Of a stretch of 64,000 nucleotides of DNA, positions 49,874 to 59,740 are shown piece by piece; positions within the stretch are counted from its first letter, which is position 1; every line of letters starts with the position of its first letter. The translations under genes and the position numbers were made by a program. The stretch comes from Secundilactobacillus folii. Lineage in GTDB: Bacteria; Bacillota; Bacilli; Lactobacillales; Lactobacillaceae. The notes below the pieces were generated by a model that was not told where the DNA came from, made no database searches, and saw only the letters and a list, made by a program, of their open reading frames with translations. The stretch lies in assembly GCF_009720675.1 (NCBI RefSeq), contig NZ_WNJO01000004.1, forward strand, positions 124,001 through 188,000, in the 5' to 3' direction.

Positions 49874-51898
49874 GTGCGTGCGATATTATCAGGCTTACAT
49901 CAAAAAAAGAAAAAAATGGAACTGGAATTCGAATTGATCGACATACCCGGCTCCTTTGAAAATCTTCGGATCACCTTTTTAGAAAAGAATAGTTTAGCGT
50001 CAATAACGGTACCGGTTTTACGGGTTATCGATAATAATTTAATTCGAATTCAGATTGATCCGGATCAATTACAGTTCTCCGCATTTGAGCAGAGTGAATT
50101 CGTCTGGCAGTTATTTTTTGCTTTCAATACGGTTGATGAGCAGGTGATCTTGCAGGTTGAATCTGAATACCTAAGTGACCGGCATCAATTGTCGTTAACT
50201 AGTTATTTTCAGTTTAATTCCGATGCAGATGGCATGGCAACACTTAATATTCATACCAAACAAGCGGAAGATGAGTTTACGATCAACTCGGTTAACTTGA
50301 GTGACAATGCGTTGCACATTACCGGTTACAATCGCATCAACGGTCGTTTGATCAAGGACCAAAAAATTATTTTGAAGAGTCGTCAGTCCGGCGCCAAGTT
50401 GGCATATCCAACCGCCGAAGGAAGCTTGAAAACGCTGTTTATGACGACTATTCCACTCACTGATTTGCCTTCTAACTCAACGGAAGATGTTTACGTTCAG
50501 TACAGCATTGGCACCCGAGAAATTGAGCAACGAGTAATTCTTGCGCGCTCGCTTGAAGGGCAGATGACGCAGGCGGACTTGCCAAGTGGTCGAATGGTCA
50601 CGGTTGAGAAAAGTTTCAACAATGGGATCGTGTTAAAAGAATTCCCAGCACCCTCGTTTGGCGAGAAATTAGCTGCCTTGCCACAAAAATTTCAAGCGGT
50701 ATTTGATCTCGGACGGACAATTCAAGATAAGGTCAATCTACAGCGGATGAGGTGGCTGTTTCGGTCTGGTCACCGACCCTACGATCAGCCTACGATCGTT
50801 TTTGAAAGTTTTGGTGGTCGTCAAGTGAGCGATAGCCCCTATGCCATTTACCGGCTGTTCAACGAACTCTACCCTGGTTTTAATTTCATCTGGTCAATTG
50901 ATCGCTCACAGAAAAAATTCTGTAAGCAAAACCAGATTCCGTTCGTCGTTCGTCGGACTAGCCGTTGGGTCAGAACTTTGGAAAAGAGTTCATACTGGAT
51001 CAGTAACGCTCGATTCCCTGCGTGGGTGAAGAAACCATCGTACGTGACTTACATTCAGACTTGGCACGGTACGCCACTGAAGAAACTCGGCTTAGATATT
51101 GAAACCGTGTCGATGCCTGGAACCACGACAACAAAGTACCATGATAATTTCGTCAAGGAAGCTAATCGATGGGATGCCTTGATCTCACCCAATGATTATT
51201 CAACTAAGATTTTCCGGTCGGCATTTGGTTTCAACAATCAAATTTTAAAGGTTGGGTATCCTCGAAACGATGAGTTGATTAATACTAACGCGGATGATAT
51301 TAATGCCTTGAAACATGAAATGGGAATCCCACTCGATAAAAAAGTGGTGCTCTATGCACCAACGTACCGCGATAATCAGTTTGCTGAAAAGGGTAAATAC
51401 ACCTTTGAGTTGCCATTTAACTTGGATGATTTCAGAAAACAGTTTGGTAAGGACACGGTGCTGATCTTACGCATGCATTATTTGATTGCTAATGCCCTTG
51501 ATATCAGTGATTATACGGATTTCGTTTACGATTTTTCAAACTATCCAAATATTTCAGACCTTTACCTAGTCTCTGATATGCTGATCACCGATTATTCGTC
51601 AGTTTTCTTCGATTACGCGTATCTAAAACGGCCAATTTTGTTCTACCCATATGACTACCACTTATATAAGGATGAGTTGCGCGGTTTTTACTTGGATTAC
51701 GAAAAAGATCTTCCTGGACAAATTGCCAATAACGAAAAGGAGCTGTTGAAAGGGATCTCGAAATGCCTTCAGCAACCAGATATGAGTTCAGATAATCAAT
51801 TTATGAAGTTTTATAACCGTTTCTGTGCCATTGATGATGGACTAAGTTCACTAAAAGTGGTGAATTACGTTGTCCACCAAATTGAAAAGAACGGTTAA
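49874..51898 (+). CDS. tagF: CDP-glycerol glycerophosphotransferase (TagF-type)
   Basis: Polymerises glycerol phosphate from CDP-glycerol onto lipid-linked wall teichoic acid at the inner face of the membrane. 674 residues: an N-terminal beta-rich region (1-290) of unclear role, then the GT-B transferase. Catalytic residues are in place: [11 protein letters not shown] with His398, [15 protein letters not shown] with His535 and [21 protein letters not shown] start; AAGGAGAG overlaps the upstream stop, 8 bases away. TagF and TagB types are hard to separate by eye; length favours a polymerase. Confidence 0.88.
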   Translation: MRAILSGLHQKKKKMELEFELIDIPGSFENLRITFLEKNSLASITVPVLRVIDNNLIRIQIDPDQLQFSAFEQSEFVWQLFFAFNTVDEQVILQVESEYLSDRHQLSLTSYFQFNSDADGMATLNIHTKQAEDEFTINSVNLSDNALHITGYNRINGRLIKDQKIILKSRQSGAKLAYPTAEGSLKTLFMTTIPLTDLPSNSTEDVYVQYSIGTREIEQRVILARSLEGQMTQADLPSGRMVTVEKSFNNGIVLKEFPAPSFGEKLAALPQKFQAVFDLGRTIQDKVNLQRMRWLFRSGHRPYDQPTIVFESFGGRQVSDSPYAIYRLFNELYPGFNFIWSIDRSQKKFCKQNQIPFVVRRTSRWVRTLEKSSYWISNARFPAWVKKPSYVTYIQTWHGTPLKKLGLDIETVSMPGTTTTKYHDNFVKEANRWDALISPNDYSTKIFRSAFGFNNQILKVGYPRNDELINTNADDINALKHEMGIPLDKKVVLYAPTYRDNQFAEKGKYTFELPFNLDDFRKQFGKDTVLILRMHYLIANALDISDYTDFVYDFSNYPNISDLYLVSDMLITDYSSVFFDYAYLKRPILFYPYDYHLYKDELRGFYLDYEKDLPGQIANNEKELLKGISKCLQQPDMSSDNQFMKFYNRFCAIDDGLSSLKVVNYVVHQIEKNG

Positions 51899-51924
51899 GG
51901 TCAACATTTGAAAGGATAAACATT

Positions 51925-53493
51925 ATGACATTAGCACAAGACGTGGCAACCCGGCGCACGTTTGCCATTATCTCCCACCCCGATGCCGGGAAAACGACCA
52001 TCACTGAACAACTATTGCTGTTTGGCGGTGTGGTGCGTCAAGCTGGGACGGTCAAAGCTAGAAAGAGTGGTAATTTTGCCAAATCTGACTGGATGGAGAT
52101 TGAGCAAAAACGTGGTATCTCAGTGACGAGTTCCGTCATGCAGTTTGATTATGAAGGCAAACGCATCAATATCTTGGATACTCCTGGGCACGAAGATTTT
52201 TCAGAAGATACGTACCGAACCTTGATGGCTGTCGATTCGGCGGTGATGGTGATCGACTCCGCAAAGGGGATTGAACCCCAAACCAAAAAATTGTTCCAAA
52301 TTTGTAAAATGCGTGGTATTCCCATCTTTACTTTTATGAATAAGCTTGACCGTGATGGCCGAGACCCAATGGATTTGATTGCTGAGCTAGAGGACGTTCT
52401 CGGTATTGAAGGTTACCCAATGAACTGGCCAATTGGCATGGGGAAGGAACTGAAGGGTCTGTATGATCGTTACCATAATCGGGTAGCACTGTTCAGGCCA
52501 GAAAGTGATGAGACGGCTTATTTACCGTTAGATGAAAATGGTGATATCAGTGATGATCAACCATTGAAGTCAGATTCATGGTATCAGGATGCTCGCGACA
52601 ACATGGAACTGATCGAGGATGCGGGCAATCCCTTCGACGAGGCTAAGATTGCTAGTGGCGACCAGACGCCAGTTTTCTTTGGCTCAGCACTCGCTAATTT
52701 TGGTGTTAAGACCTTTTTGGAAACGTATTTGAAATTCGCACCACAGCCAGCGGAGCACAAAACAACCGAGGGTCAAGATGTTGAACCAACCGATAATGAA
52801 TTTTCTGGTTTTGTTTTTAAAATTCAAGCTAATATGGACCCTAAGCACCGTGATCGAATTGCCTTTGTCCGAATCTGTTCCGGTCTTTTCCAGCATGGTA
52901 TGGATGTGACTCTTGGCCGCACGGGTAAAACGATGCGGTTGTCAAACGTGACGGAATTCATGGCGGATACGCGAGAAAACGTGGAAACCGCCGTAGCGGG
53001 TGACATTATTGGCCTTTATGATACCGGTAATTACCAAATTGGCGATACGATCTATACCGGCAAGAAAAAATTACAATTTGAAAAGTTACCACAATTTACA
53101 CCGGAACTATTTGTGCGTGTGACGGCTAAAAACGTAATGAAGCAAAAGTCGTTTCATAAAGGCATCCAACAACTGGTGCAAGAAGGCGCTATTCAACTAT
53201 ATACGTCGTACACGACCGGTGATTATATTTTAGGGGCTGTGGGGCAATTGCAGTTTGAAGTGTTCCAGTTTCGGATGAAGAATGAATATAATTCTGATGT
53301 CATTATGGAACCACTGGGTCATAAAATTGCGCGTTGGATCGATCCGGAACAGTTGGATGAACGGATGTCGTCAAGCCGGAACTTATTGGTTAAGGATCTG
53401 GCAGGGAAGCCATTATTCCTATTCGAAAACCAATTTGCTGAGCGATGGTTTACCGAAAAGTATCCCGATGTGAAGTTAACAGCAAAATTGTAG
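51925..53493 (+). CDS. prfC: peptide chain release factor 3
   Basis: Translational GTPase that recycles RF1/RF2 after termination. 522 residues. G1 SHPDAGKTT, switch region with [12 protein letters not shown]3 DTPGHEDF, G4 NKLDRD, then domains II and III with [21 protein letters not shown] (part of the RF3 pattern) and the C-terminal [18 protein letters not shown] with GAAAGGA upstream. Monocistronic; two terminators follow before the convergent NADH oxidase. Confidence 0.97.
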   Translation: MTLAQDVATRRTFAIISHPDAGKTTITEQLLLFGGVVRQAGTVKARKSGNFAKSDWMEIEQKRGISVTSSVMQFDYEGKRINILDTPGHEDFSEDTYRTLMAVDSAVMVIDSAKGIEPQTKKLFQICKMRGIPIFTFMNKLDRDGRDPMDLIAELEDVLGIEGYPMNWPIGMGKELKGLYDRYHNRVALFRPESDETAYLPLDENGDISDDQPLKSDSWYQDARDNMELIEDAGNPFDEAKIASGDQTPVFFGSALANFGVKTFLETYLKFAPQPAEHKTTEGQDVEPTDNEFSGFVFKIQANMDPKHRDRIAFVRICSGLFQHGMDVTLGRTGKTMRLSNVTEFMADTRENVETAVAGDIIGLYDTGNYQIGDTIYTGKKKLQFEKLPQFTPELFVRVTAKNVMKQKSFHKGIQQLVQEGAIQLYTSYTTGDYILGAVGQLQFEVFQFRMKNEYNSDVIMEPLGHKIARWIDPEQLDERMSSSRNLLVKDLAGKPLFLFENQFAERWFTEKYPDVKLTAKL

Positions 53494-53513
53494 GGTGCGT
53501 GAAAACGTCTCTT

Positions 53514-53563
53514 AAATCAGTGCAGTTGATTCCAAGCTACTTGGATACGCCACTGATTTTTAG
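53514..53563 (+). terminator. terminator of prfC
   Basis: AAATCAGTG / CACTGATTT (53514-53522, 53551-53559) with an inner TCCAAG/TTGGA stem and a T-run. Confidence 0.75.
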
Positions 53564-53588
53564 ATTTATAGCACTTTATGATCGATAG

Positions 53589-53642
53589 TATATAAAAAGT
53601 AGTCTTTGCTAGCTTAAACCACGCAAAGACTACTTTTTATAT
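53589..53642. terminator. bidirectional terminator, prfC / nox
   Basis: 16-bp perfect stem AAAAAGTAGTCTTTGC / GCAAAGACTACTTTTT (53594-53609, 53623-53638), flanked by TATA on both sides. Confidence 0.85.
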
Positions 53643-53664
53643 TTATGAACTAAATGTTTTCGAA

Positions 53665-55020
53665 TTACGCTTTAACAGCTTCTGCTAACTTTTGCTGTGC
53701 AGCTTGACCCAAGATATTCAAATAGTTGAACGGACGATCGAAGTTTGGTTGGAAAAGCATATCGACCATCGCCAAGTCATCGATAGTATTGTGATTTTGG
53801 ATGCAGACGGATAGTAAGTTTGCTGACTGTGAAATATCGTACTTACTCATCAATGCACCACCCAAAATTTCACGGGTCTCAGGATTGAAGACGAGAGACA
53901 TCGTAACTGGTAGGGTGGTTGGCATGAATTCTGGTCGGTAATTATCAGTAATAATTACTTGCTGAGCGTTAATGCCTTGTTCCTGAGCAGCTTCATAAGT
54001 CAAACCAGTCGAGCACAGAGAGATGCCATAAAGTGACAGACCAGACGTCGATTGAGTTCCCATGTATTTAACCGTTGGCTTAACTAGGTTCTTACCGACT
54101 AAGATACCTTGACGAACAGCGTTGGTCGCCAATGGAATATAGGCATTCTTCCCGGTTGGGTTATAGTGAACTGCAGCACTATCACCAGCGGCAAAGATAT
54201 CCGGATCGCTACTTTGCATGTAATCATTGGTGAGAATGGCGCCATTTGCGGCCATGTCGACTTTACCTTCAAGCAAAATGGTATTCGGTTTGAAGCCAAT
54301 GCAAAGGATGGCGAGGTCAACAGTAACTGATTCCTTGTCAGTGTGAATCGTCACTGCATCGTCAGTAGTCTCAAAGCTTTGAACCTTTTGGCTAAGTGCT
54401 AATGCAACACCATGCTTTGTGTATTCGTCCTCAACCTTGTCAGTGAAAGCAGCATCAAAGTACTTTGGCATTACCCGGTCTTGAGCATCGATCAACGTCA
54501 CATCATGGTTCTTAAGTGAGTAGGCTTCAGCTAATTCAGCACCAATGTAGCCGGCACCAATAACAGCGATTCGCTTTGAATCTTTGGCTCGGTTAAACAG
54601 CGCTTGGGCATGTGCCCAATTTTTGCACAGTAACACACGATCACTCTTGATCCCAGGAATTGATGGGATCACTGGCCAAGAACCGGTCGTCATCACCAGC
54701 TTGTCGTAACTGGTGGTGGTCGTTTCATGACTATCAAGATCTTCCACCGTAATGGTGTGAGCCTGATTGTCGATACTCTTAACATCGTGGCGCATCAAAA
54801 CCTTAGCGCCAAGTCCAGACAGTTCATCTGGACTTGAATAAAACAGTCCTTGGGGATCTTTAACTTCGCCACCTAAGTAGAGGGCGATACCACACGATAA
54901 AAATGAAATGACATCGTTGCGTTCGTAAACGGTTACCTCAGCATCGGGGTTTTCTGCCAAAATCTGTTTTGTTGCAAACGTTCCTGCATGGGTACAACCA
55001 ATCACTGCTACTTTCATCAT
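53665..55020 (-). CDS. nox: NADH oxidase / FAD-dependent disulfide reductase family (Nox)
   Basis: Reduces oxygen, most likely to water, with NADH, regenerating NAD. 451 residues. FAD motif VIGCTHAGTFATKQIL, the single redox cysteine in SFLSCGIALYLGG (Cys43), NAD motif IGAGYIGAELAEAY, and FAAGDSAAVHY near the second FAD contact. The one-cysteine pattern is that of Nox and CoA-disulfide reductases; water-forming Nox is the usual member in lactobacilli. GGAGG is 7 bases before the first of two ATGs. Divergent from the dipeptidase gene. Confidence 0.9.
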   Translation of the reverse strand: MMKVAVIGCTHAGTFATKQILAENPDAEVTVYERNDVISFLSCGIALYLGGEVKDPQGLFYSSPDELSGLGAKVLMRHDVKSIDNQAHTITVEDLDSHETTTTSYDKLVMTTGSWPVIPSIPGIKSDRVLLCKNWAHAQALFNRAKDSKRIAVIGAGYIGAELAEAYSLKNHDVTLIDAQDRVMPKYFDAAFTDKVEDEYTKHGVALALSQKVQSFETTDDAVTIHTDKESVTVDLAILCIGFKPNTILLEGKVDMAANGAILTNDYMQSSDPDIFAAGDSAAVHYNPTGKNAYIPLATNAVRQGILVGKNLVKPTVKYMGTQSTSGLSLYGISLCSTGLTYEAAQEQGINAQQVIITDNYRPEFMPTTLPVTMSLVFNPETREILGGALMSKYDISQSANLLSVCIQNHNTIDDLAMVDMLFQPNFDRPFNYLNILGQAAQQKLAEAVKA

Positions 55021-55051
55021 AACGACTCCTCCTATGTTTGAACCTAGTAAA

Positions 55052-55094
55052 ATTGTTCACAATTATATTTTACACAACTTGAGTGGTTTGTCAA
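55052..55094 (-). promoter_or_regulatory. nox promoter with palindrome downstream
   Basis: Minus strand TTGACA (55089-55094), 16 bases, TAAAAT (55067-55072). ATTGT-TC-ACAAT (55052-55063) is a perfect palindrome at the start-site region, a fair operator candidate; its TTGTGA half resembles Rex half-sites. Confidence 0.6.
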
Positions 55095-55186
55095 TACGTT
55101 CACAAGAAAAAAGAAACCGGTTACACATTTTCCGAGGAATAAATTTGCGCTATACTGGTAGCAATAACTTTCGAAGGAGAATAACG

Positions 55187-56608
55187 ATGACACATTTATC
55201 AGCATGCACTTCGGTTTTGGTTGGAAAAAACGCGTCGATTGATGGCTCAGTGATGATTGCCAGAAATGATGATACCTTTCTGCCGCTAACACCACAACGT
55301 TTTTATATTCATACCCCTGAGGAGGGCAACGGGAAAATCCTACGGTCAACTCAAAACGGGTTTCAAGCGCCACTGCCGAAAAATGCAGTTCAGTATCAAG
55401 CGACGCCAAATGTTGAAGTCGAAAAGGTGGGTCTTTATGAAGAGAGTGGGATTAACGCGCATAACGTTGCCATGAGTGCCACGGAAAGTGTTTATGGTAA
55501 TCCCGAGGCCCTAGCCCACGACCCGCTAGTTGCGGATGGCATGGCAGAAGACACCATGCAAACAATGGTTTTACCAGTAATTACCAGCGCACGCAATGGG
55601 GTTGAAGTGTTGGGAGATTTGGTTAAAAAGTACGGTTCGCCTGAAGGCAACGGCGTGCTGTTTGCCGATCAAAACGAAGCTTGGTACATGGAGATCGTTA
55701 CTGGGCACCACTGGGTAGCCCAACGGATCCCAGACGATGCGTTTGTCATTACGGCTAACCAAGTGGCGATTCAGCAAGTAGATTTTGCTGACCCAGATCA
55801 TTTTATGTATTCTGAGGGTCTTCAAGACTTTGTGGAGCAATATCATTTAAATCCTGATCAGACCGGTTGGAATTTTCGCCATATTTTTGGAACCAGCACC
55901 GAAAAGGACCGTCACTATAATACCCCGCGTGTCTGGTACGGCCAACGGTATTTAATGCCTAACGTTGAGCAGTCCCCAACCTCATCCGAACTACCATTTA
56001 TCTGTCATGCCAACCGGAAAATCAGTGTGGCCGATATCAGTTTTATTCTGGGCTCCCACTATAACGAAACTGATTATGATCCGCTTGGTAACGGTCCTGC
56101 TGAACTGAAAACTAAGTTCCGGCCAATCTCGATGAACCGAACGCAAAACTCGCATGTCCTTCAGTTAAGAAACGGTGTCTCTGAAGCGCAATCCGCAATT
56201 ATGTGGCTGTGCTTCGGCGTGCCGGCTTACAGTCCGTACGTGCCTTTTTTTGCCAACGCCAGTGATACGGATCCGTCATATGTGAACACCCCAGTCCATG
56301 CCGATTCAGAAAGTGCCTACTGGATGTACCGCAAGCTGTCGGTTCTAGTAGAGTCCCATTATTCTGAATTCGTGCAGGATGACCGTGACTATTTAACCGC
56401 TACCCAAGAACTTTTTGCTCAGCACGTAGCTGCGACAGATAAAGTGGCAGCTACATTGTCAGGTGAGAAACTGACAACGTACTTGACTCAGCAAAATTAT
56501 TTAATCGTATCAGAAATGAAGGCCCGCACAACTAAGTTGATGAATAATTTATTCGAACGCGGGTTGGAGCTTTCAAAGCTAACGTTTAACATGGATGTTA
56601 ATCTCTAA
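55187..56608 (+). CDS. pepD: C69 family dipeptidase
   Basis: Cytosolic N-terminal nucleophile dipeptidase used in peptide nutrition. 473 residues. The nucleophile Cys7 in SACTSVLVGKNAS would be exposed by removal of the first six residues. GSVMIARNDDT, HNVAMSATES and EAWYMEIVTGHHWVAQR (in part) are family positions. ATG 55187 with GAAGGAGA 6 bases upstream; a long upstream in-frame extension runs back into the nox promoter and is rejected. Ends at a terminator of the repeat family (copy C). Confidence 0.93.
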   Translation: MTHLSACTSVLVGKNASIDGSVMIARNDDTFLPLTPQRFYIHTPEEGNGKILRSTQNGFQAPLPKNAVQYQATPNVEVEKVGLYEESGINAHNVAMSATESVYGNPEALAHDPLVADGMAEDTMQTMVLPVITSARNGVEVLGDLVKKYGSPEGNGVLFADQNEAWYMEIVTGHHWVAQRIPDDAFVITANQVAIQQVDFADPDHFMYSEGLQDFVEQYHLNPDQTGWNFRHIFGTSTEKDRHYNTPRVWYGQRYLMPNVEQSPTSSELPFICHANRKISVADISFILGSHYNETDYDPLGNGPAELKTKFRPISMNRTQNSHVLQLRNGVSEAQSAIMWLCFGVPAYSPYVPFFANASDTDPSYVNTPVHADSESAYWMYRKLSVLVESHYSEFVQDDRDYLTATQELFAQHVAATDKVAATLSGEKLTTYLTQQNYLIVSEMKARTTKLMNNLFERGLELSKLTFNMDVNL

Positions 56609-56653
56609 AAGAATCTGGTATTAGGATGAGACCTTCCAATTAAATCTAAAACA

Positions 56654-56707
56654 ATGGGGTACCAATGCAATTTCCCAACTTGGGAATTTCACTGGTCCCT
56701 TTTTTGA
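56654..56707 (+). terminator. terminator of pepD (repeat family copy C)
   Basis: Nested hairpin with core TTTCCCAACTTGGGAATTT and outer GGGGTACCA / ACTGGTCCC, followed by TTTTTT. The rest of 56609-56940 shows no gene and no clear promoter. Confidence 0.75.
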
Positions 56708-56940
56708 TACGAAATTCGAGTAGAATTAGGACCATGATTGTATCATTGCGAATTTATAAAGCCTGATGGCCTGCTCACAACCATCAACGAGTATTTACCT
56801 GACAGCTAGACGGGAAATTCAGCGCCATTTCATAAATTGTTCTAATAGTAATCATAATTAATTCATAGCATCTCGGACTGAATTTAGATAAACTTGACTT
56901 AGGGAAAAACTCTAATCCGTCAAGGAAGGGACTGCTGAAT

Positions 56941-59586
56941 ATGACGATGACAAATGCAACTCGTGACCGCCGGCAACTGGAGGCGGCTCTCGAAACAAAC
57001 CTATCTACCGGATTAACTCAAGCCCAGGTCAAACAGCGTCAAGGAGCAGGTAAAAACGTTCTTCAAGAGGAGCGTCCACCCTCACTATTACAGAAAATTT
57101 GGCGTCACTTATCCGATGTTGCATCGTTAGTGCTGCTGTTTGCGGTGGGGCTGTCCACCTATCTGGCAGTCGCTGCAAATGGTGGCTGGACTAAAACAAT
57201 CGTGATTGGCAGCATCTTAATCATTAACGTTGTAATTGGCATGTATCAAGAACATAGTGCTGAAAAATCACTAGCCGCTTTAAAGAAAATGAATCGACAT
57301 GAAGTCACGGTCTTACGGGATGGACAGCCGCAAATTATCGACGCTACGCAACTGGTAGTGGGTGATGTGGTTTCATTAGCAGGTGGCCATCAAGTGCCTG
57401 CTGATGGTCGAATATTTGAGGCTGAGGACTTGTGGCTCGATGAAGCCGTCTTAACTGGTGAAAGTGAACCGGTTAAAAAAACGGCCGTGCCGGTGGCCGA
57501 GACGTTAGAAATTGGTGACCGGGTCAATGAGGCCTTTTCAGGAACTGGTGTGGCTCAGGGAACTGGGAAAATGGTCGTGACGGCAATTGGAATGGCAACT
57601 CAGCTTGGCAGTATCGCTGGTATGCTGAACCGCACGAAAGCTCGGGCGACGCCGTTACAAAAGCGGCTGAATCAGTTATCGGCTCGTTTGACTGCCGTGG
57701 CCGTGGCTGGGGGAATAGTCATCACGATCTTAGGATTGTTCTTTCAAAACGAGCCGTTGGCTGATGCGATGATGATCGGTGTTTCACTGGCCGTGGCCGC
57801 GGTGCCTGAGACTTTGCCGATCATTGTAACCATTAGTCTTTCACACGGTGTCGGTCAAATGGCTAAGCAGCACGCTATTATGCGCCGGGTCGACGCTGTG
57901 GAAACCATTGGTGGCGTCAATGTGATTGCTTCTGATAAGACCGGAACGTTGACGCAAAACCAAATGACAGTCACAAAAGTTTGGCCAGCAAACGGGCCAG
58001 AACCGTTAAGTGTCGGTGAAACGGTTGACTCAACCGACGTGTCATTTTTGATGTGGTTAATGGGCCTGGCGACTAACGCCACTAGAGAAAAGCAGGGCGA
58101 CGACTGGGTTGAGATCGGTGATTCCACCGAACTAGCCATTATCCGGTGGCTGGCAAAAGCGGGGCATTCTCGGGCTGAATTTGAACTGCAGGCACCGCGA
58201 ATCGGTCATGACCCGTTCAATTCGAAGAAGAAACGAATGGCAACGTTGCATCAACTTGCTGATGGCCGCCAATTACTGATCGTTAAGGGAGCCATTGATC
58301 ACCTTCCGCTTTATCAAACTGAAAGTGACAGACTTCGGACACAGCAGGTTCACGATGCCTTTGCTCAATCAGCCTTGCGGGTGTTAGCGGTTGGTTACAA
58401 ATACTTTGATACTGTACCGGATGTACCACTGTCTGACTTAGAACATGATTTAGAATTTGGCGGCTTGATCGGCATGATTGATCCACCACGGCCTTCAGCA
58501 ATCGCCGCCGTGGAAGAAGCCGCAGTTGCGGGTATTCGAACGGTGATGATCACTGGGGATCATTTGGAGACAGCTAAAGCGATCGCTGACCAAATTGGCA
58601 TTTTGAAACCCGGTGATCAGGTGCTGACGGGTGCTGATTTGAGGCAGTTAAGCGATCAGGAACTTTTAAATCGAATTACGCAAATTAGCGTCTATGCCCG
58701 GGTGTCACCTGAAGATAAGATTCGTATCGTGTCCGCTTGGCAAAAGCAGGGTGCAACCGTCGCCATGACTGGTGACGGTGTCAATGACGCGCCGGCGTTG
58801 AAGGCCGCTGACGTTGGTGTGGCGATGGGCATCACCGGCACTGAAGTTTCCAAGAACGCTAGTGATATGGTGCTGACGGATGATAATTTTGAAACTATCG
58901 TCGCCGCAGTCGAGACTGGTCGGTCAGTTTATCAAAACATTCTTAAAGCGGTTGAGTTCTTGATTGGCGTTAATTTCGCGCAGATTATCTTGATGATTTT
59001 AGCAGTCAGCATTGGTTGGGGTGCACCATTGATTGCGGAACAGCTCTTGCTGATCAACGTTTTAGCAGATGGTATTCCAGGTTTCTACCTCAGTCGCGAA
59101 CCGGCAGAACCGTCCAGCATGAAACGACCACCAATCGATCGTCAGACGAGTATTTTTGCGGATGGTCTCGGCCAGCGAGTGGCCGTTCGAACCACCACGT
59201 TCATCATTTTAACGCTAGGTATTTACAGTCTGGGCCGTTTTGGCTTATCGCCAAACGTACCCGCTATCGGCACCACCATGCTGTTCTTTACCCTAGCGTT
59301 GGGTTCGATGATCGATATCTATCCGATCAAACAGCGGTCACCATTAACCATTCAAGGTATTCGACGGAATAAAGCATTGAACTGGGGCGTTTTGATTGCG
59401 GCGGGATTCGTGCTAAGCGTCGCCTTAGTACCATGGTTACAGCAAGCTTTTCAGGTAGTGTCCCTGCCAGCACTGAATTGGCTGGTCGTCGCAGCGGCGG
59501 TATTTATCCCGAGTTTGGTTCTGGAAATTAATAAGCGGGTGCGAAACACTGGCCGTCAACAGCAGCCCATGTTGGAAGAGGATTAA
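56941..59586 (+). CDS. cation-transporting P-type ATPase (P2A, Ca-like)
   Basis: 881 residues, ten membrane helices expected. Phosphorylation site DKTGTLT with Asp332, TGES (LTGESEPVKK), TGDGVNDAPALKAADVGVAMG hinge (in part), and helix M4 VPETLP with M6 NVLADGIPG, which carry acidic or polar residues like the Ca sites of PMR1/SERCA pumps. Calcium export is the likely job; manganese or sodium/potassium exchange cannot be excluded. ATG follows GGAAGGGA. Single gene ending in a hairpin shared with the convergent gene. Confidence 0.88.
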   Translation: MTMTNATRDRRQLEAALETNLSTGLTQAQVKQRQGAGKNVLQEERPPSLLQKIWRHLSDVASLVLLFAVGLSTYLAVAANGGWTKTIVIGSILIINVVIGMYQEHSAEKSLAALKKMNRHEVTVLRDGQPQIIDATQLVVGDVVSLAGGHQVPADGRIFEAEDLWLDEAVLTGESEPVKKTAVPVAETLEIGDRVNEAFSGTGVAQGTGKMVVTAIGMATQLGSIAGMLNRTKARATPLQKRLNQLSARLTAVAVAGGIVITILGLFFQNEPLADAMMIGVSLAVAAVPETLPIIVTISLSHGVGQMAKQHAIMRRVDAVETIGGVNVIASDKTGTLTQNQMTVTKVWPANGPEPLSVGETVDSTDVSFLMWLMGLATNATREKQGDDWVEIGDSTELAIIRWLAKAGHSRAEFELQAPRIGHDPFNSKKKRMATLHQLADGRQLLIVKGAIDHLPLYQTESDRLRTQQVHDAFAQSALRVLAVGYKYFDTVPDVPLSDLEHDLEFGGLIGMIDPPRPSAIAAVEEAAVAGIRTVMITGDHLETAKAIADQIGILKPGDQVLTGADLRQLSDQELLNRITQISVYARVSPEDKIRIVSAWQKQGATVAMTGDGVNDAPALKAADVGVAMGITGTEVSKNASDMVLTDDNFETIVAAVETGRSVYQNILKAVEFLIGVNFAQIILMILAVSIGWGAPLIAEQLLLINVLADGIPGFYLSREPAEPSSMKRPPIDRQTSIFADGLGQRVAVRTTTFIILTLGIYSLGRFGLSPNVPAIGTTMLFFTLALGSMIDIYPIKQRSPLTIQGIRRNKALNWGVLIAAGFVLSVALVPWLQQAFQVVSLPALNWLVVAAAVFIPSLVLEINKRVRNTGRQQQPMLEED

Positions 59587-59605
59587 CAATTTTTTAGATG
59601 GTAAT

Positions 59606-59668
59606 AAAAATAAAGCGGAACCAGTCTAGTTTTCCAAATTTGGAATTTGACTGGCACCGCTTTATTTA
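59606..59668. terminator. bidirectional terminator, ATPase / MucBP-like gene (repeat family copy B)
   Basis: Nested hairpin: outer AATAAAGCGG / CCGCTTTATT, inner TTCCAAATTTGGAA, with CTGGCACCGCT in the 3' arm. T-rich in both directions. Confidence 0.8.
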
Positions 59669-59740
59669 GTCGAAATCTAGTTAAGACATCAATTCGTCAT
59701 ACTGAAAATAATCTTTCCCGCGTGTTTTAAAGAGTGGGAA

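Noticed and set aside
55034-55186. 51-residue N-terminal extension of PepD
   Set aside because: It would bury the nucleophile Cys and lies across the divergent nox promoter.
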